A stretch of DNA of 64,000 nucleotides from the NCBI RefSeq assembly GCF_009725205.1, contig NZ_WNZY01000009.1:62001-126000 (forward strand), read 5' to 3'. The notes under the pieces were generated by a model. That model worked only from the letters and a program-made list of their open reading frames with translations, did not search any database and was not told the origin of the DNA. This document shows, one piece after another, positions 25,052 to 33,399 of the stretch. The DNA comes from Paenibacillus timonensis (GTDB taxonomy: Bacteria > Bacillota > Bacilli > Paenibacillales > Paenibacillaceae). The stretch's first letter is position 1, and every line of letters begins with the position of its first letter. Position numbers and translations under genes: made by a program.

Positions 25052-26581
25052 ATGAGCAACACGATTTTGGAAATGAGGGGCATTACGAAAACCTTCCCGG
25101 GCGTCAAGGCGCTGAACAATGTCAACTTAAAGGTAACCTCTGGGGAAATTCATGCCCTGTGCGGTGAGAACGGGGCCGGTAAATCGACGTTAATGAAAGT
25201 GCTCAGCGGCGTATATCCTTACGGCTCCTATGAAGGCGAGATCCTGTTCGAAGGGAAGGTCTGCGAATTCAAGGACATTAAGGAAAGCGAACAGCTAGGG
25301 ATCGTTATTATTCACCAGGAGCTCGCGCTGATCCCCTATCTCTCTATCGCGGAGAACATTTTTCTCGGCAATGAGCAAAGCAAACGTGGGCTAATCGATT
25401 GGAACGAAACGACGGTCAAAACGAAAGCGCTGCTGGAACGCGTTGGTTTAGATGAATCACCGGCCACTCACGTATTAGAACTCGGCGTCGGTAAGCAGCA
25501 GTTGGTGGAGATCGCCAAAGCGTTGTCCAAACAGGTCAAGCTGCTGATTCTGGACGAACCCACAGCGGCCTTGAATGAAAACGACAGCGAAAACCTGCTG
25601 GAGCTGATCCTCGAGCTGAAGAAACAAGGCATTACCTCTATCATCATTTCGCACAAATTGAACGAAATCAGCAAAGTCGCCGATTCGATCACGATTCTAC
25701 GCGATGGCAAGACGATTCAGACTTTGGATATGAAAGCCGATCAGGTGACTGAGGATCTCATCATCAAGGGCATGGTTGGCCGTGACCTCACCCACCGCTA
25801 TCCAGAGCGGGTTCCCCGGATCGGCGAGGTGATCTTCGAGGTGCGGGACTGGGAAGCAACCCACCCGCAGCAAGAGGATCGCAAAGTGCTGGACGGCATT
25901 AACCTGAATATCCACCGCGGGGAAATCGTCGGGATCGCCGGTTTAATGGGCGCAGGCCGGACAGAACTGGCGATGAGCCTATTCGGCCGTTCCTACGGAA
26001 GGCATATAAAAGGCCAACTCTTCTTGCATGGGAAAGAGGTGCGGTTAAATGACATCAGTCAAGCGATCAAGCATGGCGTCGCTTATGTCACGGAGGATCG
26101 TAAACAATACGGATTGGTTCTGATCGATGATATCAAACGCAATATTTCATTGGCTTCGTTAAGGAAGCTCTCCCGTCGCGGTGTCATCGACGAACGCGAG
26201 GAAGTAGGGGTCGCCGAGGAATACCGGAGCAAGCTCAACATTAAAACGCCGAGCATTTTGCAAAAAACGGTCAACCTGAGCGGCGGCAATCAACAGAAGG
26301 TTGTTCTCAGCAAGTGGATTTACGCACAGCCGGAAATTCTGATTCTTGATGAGCCGACGCGCGGCATCGATGTCGGAGCCAAATACGAAATTTATTCGAT
26401 CGTCAACCAGTTGGCGGACGAAGGCAAGGGCATTTTGTTCATCTCCTCGGAGCTTCCGGAAATTCTTGGGATGTGCGACCGCATTTACGTCATGAGCGAA
26501 GGCCGGATCACCGGAGAAGTCAGACGGGAGGACGCCACCCAGGAAGTACTGATGAAATCAATGACTCGAGGCAGGGGGTAG
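25052..26581 (+). CDS. mmsA: Multiple-monosaccharide ABC transporter ATP-binding protein
   Basis: 509 aa with two tandem ABC domains. The first has Walker [10 protein letters not shown] and Walker [10 protein letters not shown]; the second has a degenerate Walker A (GLMGAGRTE), signature LSGGNQQK and Walker [11 protein letters not shown], the pattern of RbsA/XylG/GguA proteins. It powers uptake of monosaccharides captured by ChvE. The ATG at 25052 ([17 protein letters not shown]) matches the family start; an in-frame GTG nine bases earlier is less likely. The permease gene begins four bases after its stop. Confidence 0.93.
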   Translation: MSNTILEMRGITKTFPGVKALNNVNLKVTSGEIHALCGENGAGKSTLMKVLSGVYPYGSYEGEILFEGKVCEFKDIKESEQLGIVIIHQELALIPYLSIAENIFLGNEQSKRGLIDWNETTVKTKALLERVGLDESPATHVLELGVGKQQLVEIAKALSKQVKLLILDEPTAALNENDSENLLELILELKKQGITSIIISHKLNEISKVADSITILRDGKTIQTLDMKADQVTEDLIIKGMVGRDLTHRYPERVPRIGEVIFEVRDWEATHPQQEDRKVLDGINLNIHRGEIVGIAGLMGAGRTELAMSLFGRSYGRHIKGQLFLHGKEVRLNDISQAIKHGVAYVTEDRKQYGLVLIDDIKRNISLASLRKLSRRGVIDEREEVGVAEEYRSKLNIKTPSILQKTVNLSGGNQQKVVLSKWIYAQPEILILDEPTRGIDVGAKYEIYSIVNQLADEGKGILFISSELPEILGMCDRIYVMSEGRITGEVRREDATQEVLMKSMTRGRG

Positions 26582-26585
26582 ACCG

Positions 26586-27749
26586 ATGCAAGCGGTTAGC
26601 GAGATTTTCAGAAAAAACATCCGCCAGTACGGTATGATTATCGCTTTAATCTTCATTACCGTGCTGTTTCAAATTTTGACAGGCGGCATCTTGTTGAAGC
26701 CACTTAATATTACGAACCTGATTTTGCAAAACAGCTACATTCTAGTGTTAGCCATCGGGATGGTATTAGTCATCATCACAGGACATATCGATTTATCCGT
26801 CGGCTCCATCGCCGCCTTCATCGGGGCTTTGGCCGCCATCATGATGGTCGATCTTCAGTTGCCTACGTTCCTAGCCATTATCATCTCTTTGGTGATAGGG
26901 GGATTGATCGGCGCCTGGCAGGGATTTTGGGTTGCTTATGTGAAAATACCGGCCTTTATCGTCACGTTAGCCGGGATGCTGCTGTTCCGGGGCTTGACGA
27001 TGATCGTGCTGGGCGGCCAATCGATCGCGCCGTTCCCGAAATCGTTCCAGCGGATCAGTTCCGGCTTTATTCCCGACTGGTTCGGCGGCGGCAGCCTCCA
27101 CACCCTGACGGTTCTCCTTGGCCTGGTCCTCTCCCTCCTCCTGATTTGGCAGGAATGGAAGGAGCGCCGGACCCAGCTCAAATACCAGTTCGAGGTAGCG
27201 CCGATTTGGATGTTCGTAACCAAGCTCGTGCTGCTCGTTGCCATCATCAACGTGTTTACCTTTGTGCTGGCCACTTATAACGGGCTGCCGAATATCTTGA
27301 TCATCTTGTTCTTCCTGATCGTCATTTACTCGTTCGTCATGAACCGAATGATCGCCGGACGCCATATCTATGCGCTTGGGGGCAATGAGAAGGCCGCCAA
27401 TCTCTCCGGCGTCAAGACGAAGAAGGTGACGTTCTGGGTGTTCGTCAACATGGGCGCCTTGGCCGCGTTATCCGGACTGATCTTCGCCGCCCGCCTCAAT
27501 TCGGCGACGCCGAAAGCCGGGACGAACTTTGAGCTCGACGCGATCGCGGCCTGCTTTATCGGTGGCGCCTCGGCCTCCGGCGGGATTGGCACCGTCATCG
27601 GCGCCATTATCGGCGGTCTGGTCATGGGCGTCATGAATAACGGCATGTCGCTCATCGGTCTCGGAGTCGATTGGCAGCAAGGGATCAAAGGTCTTGTTCT
27701 GCTCCTTGCCGTCGCCTTTGATATTTATAATAAGTCGAAGACGAATTAA
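26586..27749 (+). CDS. mmsB: Multiple-monosaccharide ABC transporter permease
   Basis: 387 aa, about ten membrane helices, RbsC/XylH/GguB type, with the conserved loop NEKAANLSGVKTKKV and GTVIGAIIGGLVMGVMNNG. It forms the membrane channel with MmsA and ChvE. AGGGGG at the end of mmsA serves as RBS. It ends the operon, before a strong terminator. Confidence 0.93.
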   Translation: MQAVSEIFRKNIRQYGMIIALIFITVLFQILTGGILLKPLNITNLILQNSYILVLAIGMVLVIITGHIDLSVGSIAAFIGALAAIMMVDLQLPTFLAIIISLVIGGLIGAWQGFWVAYVKIPAFIVTLAGMLLFRGLTMIVLGGQSIAPFPKSFQRISSGFIPDWFGGGSLHTLTVLLGLVLSLLLIWQEWKERRTQLKYQFEVAPIWMFVTKLVLLVAIINVFTFVLATYNGLPNILIILFFLIVIYSFVMNRMIAGRHIYALGGNEKAANLSGVKTKKVTFWVFVNMGALAALSGLIFAARLNSATPKAGTNFELDAIAACFIGGASASGGIGTVIGAIIGGLVMGVMNNGMSLIGLGVDWQQGIKGLVLLLAVAFDIYNKSKTN

Positions 27750-27753
27750 ACCT

Positions 27754-27784
27754 AGGGCCCTCCGGAAACCGAGGGCCCTTTTTG
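27754..27784 (+). terminator. Intrinsic terminator of the chvE-mmsAB operon
   Basis: GGGCCCTC pairs with GAGGGCCC around CGGAAACC-like loop bases and is followed by five T. Confidence 0.9.
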
Positions 27785-27857
27785 TATATGCACCCATGCC
27801 GGAGTATAATGGGAGGCAGGATTATGCACCTATTTTTTCCATAAGCAGGTGATTCTC

Positions 27858-28472
27858 ATGTCCAGTTCCCATCTCACCAAAAGGGCGCTTGCCGCCTCGC
27901 TGAAAAACAGGATGAACCATATCCCCCTCAATAAAATTACCGTTAAGCATCTCGTGGACAATTGCGGCCTAAACCGGCAAACGTTCTATTATCATTTCCG
28001 GGACATTTACGAGCTCCTGGGTTGGATTTACCAGACCGAAGCGGTGGATGCCATCGCCGGGGAGCACGGCTACCACACCTGGTCCAGCGGCTTTCTGAAA
28101 ATATTCAAATATATCGAAGAGAACCGATTATTTTGTTTGAACACGCTGAATTCCCTGGCACGAAGCCATCTGGACTCGTACCTGTATAACGTCACAAACC
28201 ATCTGGTCATGGAGGTCGTGGAAGAAGTGTCCGTAGGAATGCAGGTGGATGAAGCGGATCAACGGTTTCTGGCAAATTTCTATGCGTTGGCGTTTGTCGG
28301 GTTGATCGTTAGATGGATGCAAGATGGCATGAAGGAACGTCCGGAGAACATCGTCGATAAGCTTGGTGAACTGGCTGACGGCCATTTCGAACGAGCGCTG
28401 CAGCGATATGAACAGAAAGCCTGCACGTCCAAAGTTTCAAGTCATCAACGTAAATGGTTTTGCTCGAAATAG
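27858..28472 (+). CDS. TetR/AcrR-family regulator
   Basis: 204 aa. The N-terminal helix-turn-helix region ITVKHLVDNCGLNRQTFYYHF is atypical in detail but clearly TetR-like (written here as KHLVDNCGLNRQTFYYHF, residues about 33-50). The C-terminal half resembles the TetR_C domain of DhaS-like regulators. AGGTGA precedes the ATG at 27858. It lies directly before the oleate hydratase gene on the same strand but with its own terminator in between; control of that gene in response to fatty acids is a reasonable inference, not shown. Confidence 0.85.
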   Translation: MSSSHLTKRALAASLKNRMNHIPLNKITVKHLVDNCGLNRQTFYYHFRDIYELLGWIYQTEAVDAIAGEHGYHTWSSGFLKIFKYIEENRLFCLNTLNSLARSHLDSYLYNVTNHLVMEVVEEVSVGMQVDEADQRFLANFYALAFVGLIVRWMQDGMKERPENIVDKLGELADGHFERALQRYEQKACTSKVSSHQRKWFCSK

Positions 28473-28493
28473 GGCCGATTTCGTCGGAATCCT

Positions 28494-28521
28494 AGACACT
28501 CCCTGAGGAGTGTCTTTTTTT
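28494..28521 (+). terminator. Intrinsic terminator of the TetR gene
   Basis: AGACACTCC/GGAGTGTCT stem with a CTGA loop followed by a run of eight T. Confidence 0.9.
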
Positions 28522-28614
28522 TATACAACCGCGCTCCATTGATGATTTTGTTTCCTTCAAAGAGAGATTACATTGAGATTGTTCCATTCATCACATTCCT
28601 TGGAGGCGAAGGTA

Positions 28615-30195
28615 ATGTCAGTAGAACTTAACACGAGACAGGTTTATTTGGTCGGCGGAGGAATCGCTTCACTGGCGGGAGCCGCTTTCCTGGTGCGAGA
28701 CTGTGATTTTCCCGGCCAAAATATTCACGTATTGGAGGAAATGAAGGTGCTGGGCGGCAGCAACGACGGCGCCGGTAACGGTGAGCAAGGATATGTGATC
28801 CGCGGCGGCAGGATGCTGAATGATGAGACTTACGAAAACACTTGGGATCTGCTGCGTTCCATCCCTTCGATAGACCATCCGGAGCTTTCGGTGCGGGATG
28901 AAATCATCGCTTTCGATAACGCCCACCCGACGCATTCCAACGCCCGATTGGTGAACCGCGAAGGCCAGGTGGAGGACGTCACTTCCATGGGCTTTGATAT
29001 GGCGGACCGGCTAGCGATGGTCAAGCTGATGATGACCCCCGAGGAGAAAATGGGCAAAGCGCGGATTAACGATTGGTTTGGGCCACATTTTTTCGAGACG
29101 AATTTCTGGTACATGTGGGCGACGACGTTCGCCTTCCAACCTTGGCACAGTGCCGTGGAGTTCAAAAGATACATGCTTCGATTCATGCATGAGTTCCCAA
29201 GAATTAATACTTTGGAGGGAGTCACCCGCACGCCGTATAACCAGTACGACTCTATTATTTTGCCGCTGCAAAAATATCTGGAGGAGCACGGCGTGGATTT
29301 TTCGCTGAAATGCACGGTCACGGATCTGGATTTCCGCGAAGGCGATGAGATCACCGTTACGCGAATGCACTATCTGAAGGAGGGGGTTCCGGGAGAACTA
29401 GATTTGGCAGAGGGAGATCTGGTGATTGTGACCAATGGTTCGATGACGGAGGGCTACAGCTTAGGCTCAATGACCTCGGCGCCGAAGCTGAACGGCAAAG
29501 GGAGCTCTTGGCTGCTGTGGGAGCGCATGGCCGCGAAGAAACCGGGGCTTGGTCGTCCCTCCTCCTTCGACGATCATATCGATGGGTCAAAATGGGAGTC
29601 GTTTACGGTCACCTGTCAGGACTCGCACTTCTTTAACCGGATGGAGGCCTTCTCCCGCAACAAGGCGGGAACCGGCGCGCTTGTGACCTTTAAAGATTCA
29701 AGCTGGTTGATGTCCATCGTGCTGGCCCATCAGCCGCATTTCCGCAATCAGCCGGAGCAGGTTAAGGTATTCTGGGGATACGGATTATTTCCGGATCGCG
29801 TCGGGGATTATGTGCCTAAGAAAATGTCCGAATGCACCGGTGAGGAAATACTAACCGAACTGCTGCACCATCTCCATTTCGAACAGGACATGGAGGCCGT
29901 CATTTCCACGGCGAACTGCATTCCATGCATGATGCCGTTCATTACCGCGCAGTTCATGCCTAGAACGATCGAAGATCGGCCAAAGGTTATCCCGGACGGT
30001 TCAACCAACCTGGCGTTGATCAGTCAATTTTGTGAAATCCCGGACGATGTCGTATTCACCGAAGAATATTCCGTCCGCGCAGCCCGTATGGCGGTGTATG
30101 GACTGTTAGGGTTAAATAAGCCCATTGCCCCGATCAATCAATACCAGTACGATGTACGCACGCTGCTGCAGGGCTTGGTCACCTCCTTCCGATAA
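28615..30195 (+). CDS. ohyA: Oleate hydratase (MCRA family), Met-type active site
   Basis: 526 aa FAD enzyme that adds water across the cis-9 double bond of unsaturated fatty acids to give 10-hydroxy acids, which detoxifies host or plant fatty acids. FAD-binding motif VGGGIASLAGA (residues 13-23), NDGAGNG, and long family blocks such as GPHFFETNFWYMWATTFAFQ-type sequence and YNQYDSIILPLQ. Where well-studied enzymes have the catalytic glutamate in RGGREM, this protein reads RGGRML (Met67), as in the Rhodococcus-type subfamily. GGAGG stands eight bases before the ATG at 28615. A promoter within the stretch after the TetR terminator is likely. Confidence 0.93.
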   Translation: MSVELNTRQVYLVGGGIASLAGAAFLVRDCDFPGQNIHVLEEMKVLGGSNDGAGNGEQGYVIRGGRMLNDETYENTWDLLRSIPSIDHPELSVRDEIIAFDNAHPTHSNARLVNREGQVEDVTSMGFDMADRLAMVKLMMTPEEKMGKARINDWFGPHFFETNFWYMWATTFAFQPWHSAVEFKRYMLRFMHEFPRINTLEGVTRTPYNQYDSIILPLQKYLEEHGVDFSLKCTVTDLDFREGDEITVTRMHYLKEGVPGELDLAEGDLVIVTNGSMTEGYSLGSMTSAPKLNGKGSSWLLWERMAAKKPGLGRPSSFDDHIDGSKWESFTVTCQDSHFFNRMEAFSRNKAGTGALVTFKDSSWLMSIVLAHQPHFRNQPEQVKVFWGYGLFPDRVGDYVPKKMSECTGEEILTELLHHLHFEQDMEAVISTANCIPCMMPFITAQFMPRTIEDRPKVIPDGSTNLALISQFCEIPDDVVFTEEYSVRAARMAVYGLLGLNKPIAPINQYQYDVRTLLQGLVTSFR

Positions 30196-30252
30196 GTCCG
30201 GGACAGAGTGAAACGGCACATTGCCAAAATGACCCATTTCAGGTAATCTAGG

Positions 30253-30258
30253 TATAAT
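30253..30258 (+). promoter_or_regulatory. Perfect -10 box before the Rpn gene
   Basis: TATAAT about 100 bp before the Rpn-family gene, with no clear -35. The start site would place the hairpin at 30283-30333 inside the leader. Confidence 0.4.
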
Positions 30259-30282
30259 CGAGTTTCATCCATAAGCGAAGCG

Positions 30283-30333
30283 AAGCACACTCGCGCATCC
30301 GTCAATCCTTGGCGTGCGTGGTGTGCTTTTTTT
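30283..30333 (+). terminator. Intrinsic terminator between ohyA and the Rpn gene
   Basis: AAGCACAC pairs with GTGTGCTT, with additional GCGC pairing inside, followed by seven T. It may end the oleate hydratase transcript or attenuate the downstream gene. Confidence 0.75.
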
Positions 30334-30357
30334 GCGATAAGAAAGGAAGTGTTGTCT

Positions 30358-31308
30358 TTGGCAATGAAATTATCCTCGGTCCAGCAAGTCCGAGAGGAGC
30401 CGCAAAGAGGCAATTATGGAAAAAGGGGCCTCCCTCACGATGAAGCGTTTAAAAAACTGCTTCATACGTTTTTCGCTGAATTTATCGCTTTGTTTTTCCC
30501 TGAATTAGAACAGCAGCTAGACTTCAGCCAAACCCGTTTCCTCATGCAGGAGCAGCTTGTTGATGTAGTAGGGGAAGAAGCGCGAACGCTGGATCTTCTG
30601 CTAGAGACGAAGTACGTGGAGACGGATGCTTTCATCCTTATTCATCTGGAACCTCAGTCGTATCGGCAGGCAGACTTCCACGAGCGAATGTTTATCTATT
30701 TCAGCCGGCTTTTTGAACGGCACCGGAAGGAACATCAACTGATCATTCCCATCGCCATCTTTACATCAACTGAAAGTAAGAACGAGCAGAACTCCTTGAT
30801 CATGTCGATTCCAGGAGAAGACATTCTCCAATTTCGGTTTTTGAAAATAGAACTGATCAACCAACCCTGGCGTAAGTTTATCGAATCTAACAACCCTGTA
30901 GCTGCTGCATTACTAGCTAAAATGGGATACAATAAAGGGGAGGAACGAGAGCTCCGATTTGCCTATCTGCGTATGCTGCTGCAGCTCAGCCAAAGACTGG
31001 ATAATGCCCGTCTTGCATTGGTGATGTCCATCGCCGACTTGTATTTTGAACCGGATCCCAGGCAGGATGAAGAAATGCTTCGGGAACTGGCGAAACAATA
31101 TGTAAAGGAGAGTGAAGTGATTATGGAACTCATGCCTGCTTGGATGCGTCAAGGTTATGAGAAGGGCCTGGAAGAAGGGCTGGAGAAAGGCTCCCTAATT
31201 GAACGCCAGCATATCGCACGCAGATTGTTATCCAAAGGCTTCTCTCCAAAGGAAGTCGCCGACACAACCCAATTACCGATCGAGGAAGTCAACAAAATAA
31301 TCAACTAA
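30358..31308 (+). CDS. Rpn-family recombination-promoting nuclease / transposase-like protein
   Basis: About 316 aa. The N-terminal two-thirds fit the PD-(D/E)XK nuclease fold of the Rpn/PDDEXK transposase-associated family: HDEAFKKLLHTFFAEFI, then LDLLLETK and ILIHLEPQSY carry the acidic and Q/K active-site positions. The C-terminus has the usual GYEKGLEEGLEKG helix and a short helix-turn-helix-like tail (GFSPKEVADTTQLP). Such proteins cut DNA and are horizontally mobile within genomes. AAAGGAA gives best spacing to the TTG at 30358; GTG at 30349 and ATG at 30364 are alternatives. No inverted repeats bound it. Confidence 0.75.
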   Translation: MAMKLSSVQQVREEPQRGNYGKRGLPHDEAFKKLLHTFFAEFIALFFPELEQQLDFSQTRFLMQEQLVDVVGEEARTLDLLLETKYVETDAFILIHLEPQSYRQADFHERMFIYFSRLFERHRKEHQLIIPIAIFTSTESKNEQNSLIMSIPGEDILQFRFLKIELINQPWRKFIESNNPVAAALLAKMGYNKGEERELRFAYLRMLLQLSQRLDNARLALVMSIADLYFEPDPRQDEEMLRELAKQYVKESEVIMELMPAWMRQGYEKGLEEGLEKGSLIERQHIARRLLSKGFSPKEVADTTQLPIEEVNKIIN

Positions 31309-31328
31309 CAAATTGACCGAAGGATAAA

Positions 31329-31357
31329 GAAGCCTCATCTACGCGATGGGCTTTTTT
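31329..31357 (+). terminator. Terminator of the Rpn gene
   Basis: AGCC-CATC/GATG-GGCT hairpin followed by six T; it overlaps the end of the convergent Spo0E-like gene. Confidence 0.7.
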
Positions 31358-31524
31358 CTTCGGTAATCAGAGTACGTGACTTTACTATATTTATTCAACA
31401 ACCGGTCAAGAACAACCGACTGATGGAGTACCCGTGCATGCCGCAAGCCATATCTCTGTGCTAACCGATTTAATTCCTGTCTTTCCATTTCAATGCGGAA
31501 TCTGATTTTTTCAGAATTGTTCAT
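31339..31524 (-). CDS. Spo0E-like sporulation-regulatory aspartyl-phosphate phosphatase
   Basis: 61 aa, the usual size of the Spo0E/YisI/YnzD family. Two short helices, RFRIEMERQELNRLAQRYG and LHQSVVLDRLLNKY, match the family hairpin; the conserved SQxLD block is present in the diverged form HQSVVLD with the aspartate kept. These proteins strip phosphate from Spo0A and delay sporulation. AGGGTG lies six bases before the ATG at 31524. It sits just downstream of the RRNPP regulator and its peptide gene, separated by a terminator, so a link to peptide signalling is possible. Confidence 0.7.
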   Translation of the reverse strand: MNNSEKIRFRIEMERQELNRLAQRYGLRHARVLHQSVVLDRLLNKYSKVTYSDYRRKKPIA

Positions 31525-31565
31525 AGCTATCACCCTAGGAACATATTAGAAGAGGTTGCCAAATA

Positions 31566-31588
31566 TTGCATAATGAAACCTAATGCAA
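31566..31588. promoter_or_regulatory. Inverted repeat upstream of the Spo0E-like gene
   Basis: TTGCAT and ATGCAA half-sites separated by 11 bp lie 42-64 bp before the start codon, in the promoter region; a candidate operator, binding protein unknown. Confidence 0.35.
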
Positions 31589-31665
31589 GAAACAAAAAAA
31601 TTCCATTTTTTGAAATGTTACAGCACGGAATATGGCTAACTCTTTCTCTATATGCGCTATAAAAT

Positions 31666-31707
31666 AAAAATAGGGTCAACCCTAAAAAGGGCTGATCCCT
31701 ATTTTTT
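31666..31707 (-). terminator. Intrinsic terminator after the peptide gene
   Basis: Long hairpin: ATAGGG-TCA-ACCCT and AGGG-CTGA-TCCCTAT arms around AAAA, with A/T runs on both sides. It ends the regulator-peptide transcript 24 bp after the peptide stop. Confidence 0.85.
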
Positions 31708-31730
31708 CAAATGGTTCAAGTCGAAATATA

Positions 31731-31841
31731 TTAACCCCAATAACCATGTGACAATGCTGCAATTAAACCAGTACCACTAGCCAAACCTACCAAACTAACC
31801 ATTGTCAAAGCCGAAACCGTATAAAACATTTTCTTTTTCAT
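31731..31841 (-). CDS. Secreted signalling propeptide, AloP/Phr-like (36 aa)
   Basis: A 36-codon reading frame that overlaps the last 47 bases of the regulator gene in another frame. GAAAGGTG stands eight bases before its ATG. The product begins MKKKMFYTV, has a hydrophobic export segment (residues 6-30) and ends ALSHGYWG. That is the layout of RRNPP propeptides: signal-like leader and a mature oligopeptide cut from the C-terminus, most likely the last five to ten residues. The ending SHGYWG resembles mature AloP peptides of Paenibacillus polymyxa (one is SHGRGG as far as I recall). Inference: secreted, processed, re-imported by an oligopeptide permease and bound by the regulator encoded upstream. 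Confidence 0.75.
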   Translation of the reverse strand: MKKKMFYTVSALTMVSLVGLASGTGLIAALSHGYWG

Positions 31842-33186
31842 TTTCCCACACCTTTCTACACAATTCTTCAAAAATTTTATATTGCTCCTCAGTTACGAAC
31901 TTACGATTCAGTTCAATTAATGTCATGCAATTCACGATCATAGATTTATTATTCAAAGAAATTGCCATCTTTAAGCTGTATAGTAAGCTCCTTATACCTT
32001 CTTCATAATTCTTTTTCCTCAGATTATAAATTGCGTAATTCTGAAAAAAAACGGAACAACGGTTCACACTGACTACCGATTCTGGAAACCACTTATCTTT
32101 ACCAATCAACCTGTATTTTTCAATTTCTTCGGAAAATCGATCAAGAATATCATCAATGTAAAACTGATAGCGATTGGCCGATTCTACTAATGTTATCAAG
32201 CCTTCCACCAGTTCATCGGGTTCTTCTTCCAAGAATTGAACATACTTAGGAATTTTTGATCGATCCCCCGTTTTAATATCCATGCAAAGATAATTGGCTT
32301 GCGCAAACATTTTAAATTGTTCGATAACGGCAGTTTGGGCTTCATCATCGGCATTAAACCAACTTAAATCCGCATATTCAGCAATCCATTTCTTTGCTTC
32401 CTCAAACATTCCTCTATATTCATAAGAGCCGGATTTGAAAAGATAGCCCCTACCATAATAATAAACAAGAGGACGGAGTGGCTTGAAATCACTGTATTTC
32501 CACACTTTTCTTTCATATAACGCTTTAGCTAATGTGCAAAGTTCATCTGCGTAAGCTTCGGCTTCAGACCAATTAAATTTAAGCGAATAAACTTCGACCA
32601 ACATTAGTATTCCATCGAGTGCATACACTTCCGGCAAACGATGTCTGTAGGGTAAAAATTGCATTGCCGTTTTAAATCCCTTATCACTATCCATGCTGTG
32701 AATTTTAAACAACCGGTAGTAACTCATCGCCAACCGCTCGGAATGACTGGATCGCTCGCTTTCAATTACGGCTTCATACAGAATGACGGCGGCTTCTTTC
32801 AACCCCTGAACAAACATTTGTTCCGCCGTATCGAAAATCCCCGCAATCTGCTTCAAATCCTCTAGTAATCGGCTTAATACCTGATTAATGCAATCATGCT
32901 TCTGCAATTCAGCGCATCTTAGAAGGAACGGTCGTAACCTTCTCCAATGCGGAGCAGTTGAAGTAAAACACTCATCAGCGTATAAATCGTAGAAGTGTCC
33001 CTCAGACAGCCCCATTGCCGCTGTGATTCGGTCCAACTGTCCGATCGCAATAGGTCGGTTTCCGTTAATAATTCCGCTTAACGTTCCGACATTAACTCCG
33101 GCAGTTTCCGAAAAGCGATGTAGGGTTGTCCCTTCGCTCTTGATGTAGTCTTCCAGTTCTGCGCGAATCGTGGTTGTGGATATCAA
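31795..33186 (-). CDS. RRNPP-family (AloR/AimR-like) peptide-responsive regulator
   Basis: 463 aa from a TTG start behind GGGGGG. Residues about 5-60 form an XRE-type helix-turn-helix (LHRFSETAGVNVGTLSGII, then IGQLDRITAAMGL). The remaining 400 residues are all-helical with TPR-like repeats, the peptide-binding scaffold of the PlcR/NprR/AimR/AloR group. A 36-aa propeptide gene overlaps its 3' end, which is the standard receptor-signal arrangement. It lies in an AT-richer stretch than neighbouring genes and has a strong SigA promoter. Its targets are unknown; candidates are its own operon and the adjacent Spo0E-like gene. No phage genes are nearby, so a lysis-lysogeny role like that of AimR is unlikely. 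Confidence 0.85.
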   Translation of the reverse strand: MISTTTIRAELEDYIKSEGTTLHRFSETAGVNVGTLSGIINGNRPIAIGQLDRITAAMGLSEGHFYDLYADECFTSTAPHWRRLRPFLLRCAELQKHDCINQVLSRLLEDLKQIAGIFDTAEQMFVQGLKEAAVILYEAVIESERSSHSERLAMSYYRLFKIHSMDSDKGFKTAMQFLPYRHRLPEVYALDGILMLVEVYSLKFNWSEAEAYADELCTLAKALYERKVWKYSDFKPLRPLVYYYGRGYLFKSGSYEYRGMFEEAKKWIAEYADLSWFNADDEAQTAVIEQFKMFAQANYLCMDIKTGDRSKIPKYVQFLEEEPDELVEGLITLVESANRYQFYIDDILDRFSEEIEKYRLIGKDKWFPESVVSVNRCSVFFQNYAIYNLRKKNYEEGIRSLLYSLKMAISLNNKSMIVNCMTLIELNRKFVTEEQYKIFEELCRKVWENEKENVLYGFGFDNG

Positions 33187-33312
33187 AAAATTATCGCCCC
33201 CCAATTCCGCTTACTTCTATGAGCCGAATAATCTCGACTGATAGAGCAACCAAACGACATCCAATGACATCAAGCAACACCATATACTTCTAAAATTCCA
33301 ATTTATGTTTAC

Positions 33313-33341
33313 ATAATAATCCTAAATTTGACAGTCGTCAA
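33313..33341 (-). promoter_or_regulatory. SigA promoter of the RRNPP regulator
   Basis: TTGACG (33341-33336), 17-bp spacer, TATTAT (33318-33313) on the minus strand. The palindrome-like TATGTAAACATA starts within the -10 region and could be an operator. The leader is about 120 nt. Confidence 0.65.
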
Positions 33342-33344
33342 TAA

Positions 33345-33387
33345 GAAAAAAGACCGATAAGCAACTATTTTGTCTGCTTATCGGTCT
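33345..33387 (-). terminator. Terminator of the aldo/keto reductase gene
   Basis: AGACCGATAAGCA/TGCTTATCGGTCT stem followed on the minus strand by six T. Confidence 0.9.
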
Positions 33388-33399
33388 AATTGTAGTTTC

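Noticed and set aside
30358-31308. Insertion sequence containing the Rpn-family gene
   Set aside because: No terminal inverted repeats or target duplications were found around it, and Rpn proteins occur as solitary genes.
31795-33186. Phage arbitrium (AimR) system
   Set aside because: No integrase, repressor or structural phage genes occur nearby, so a chromosomal AloR-type pair is the better reading.
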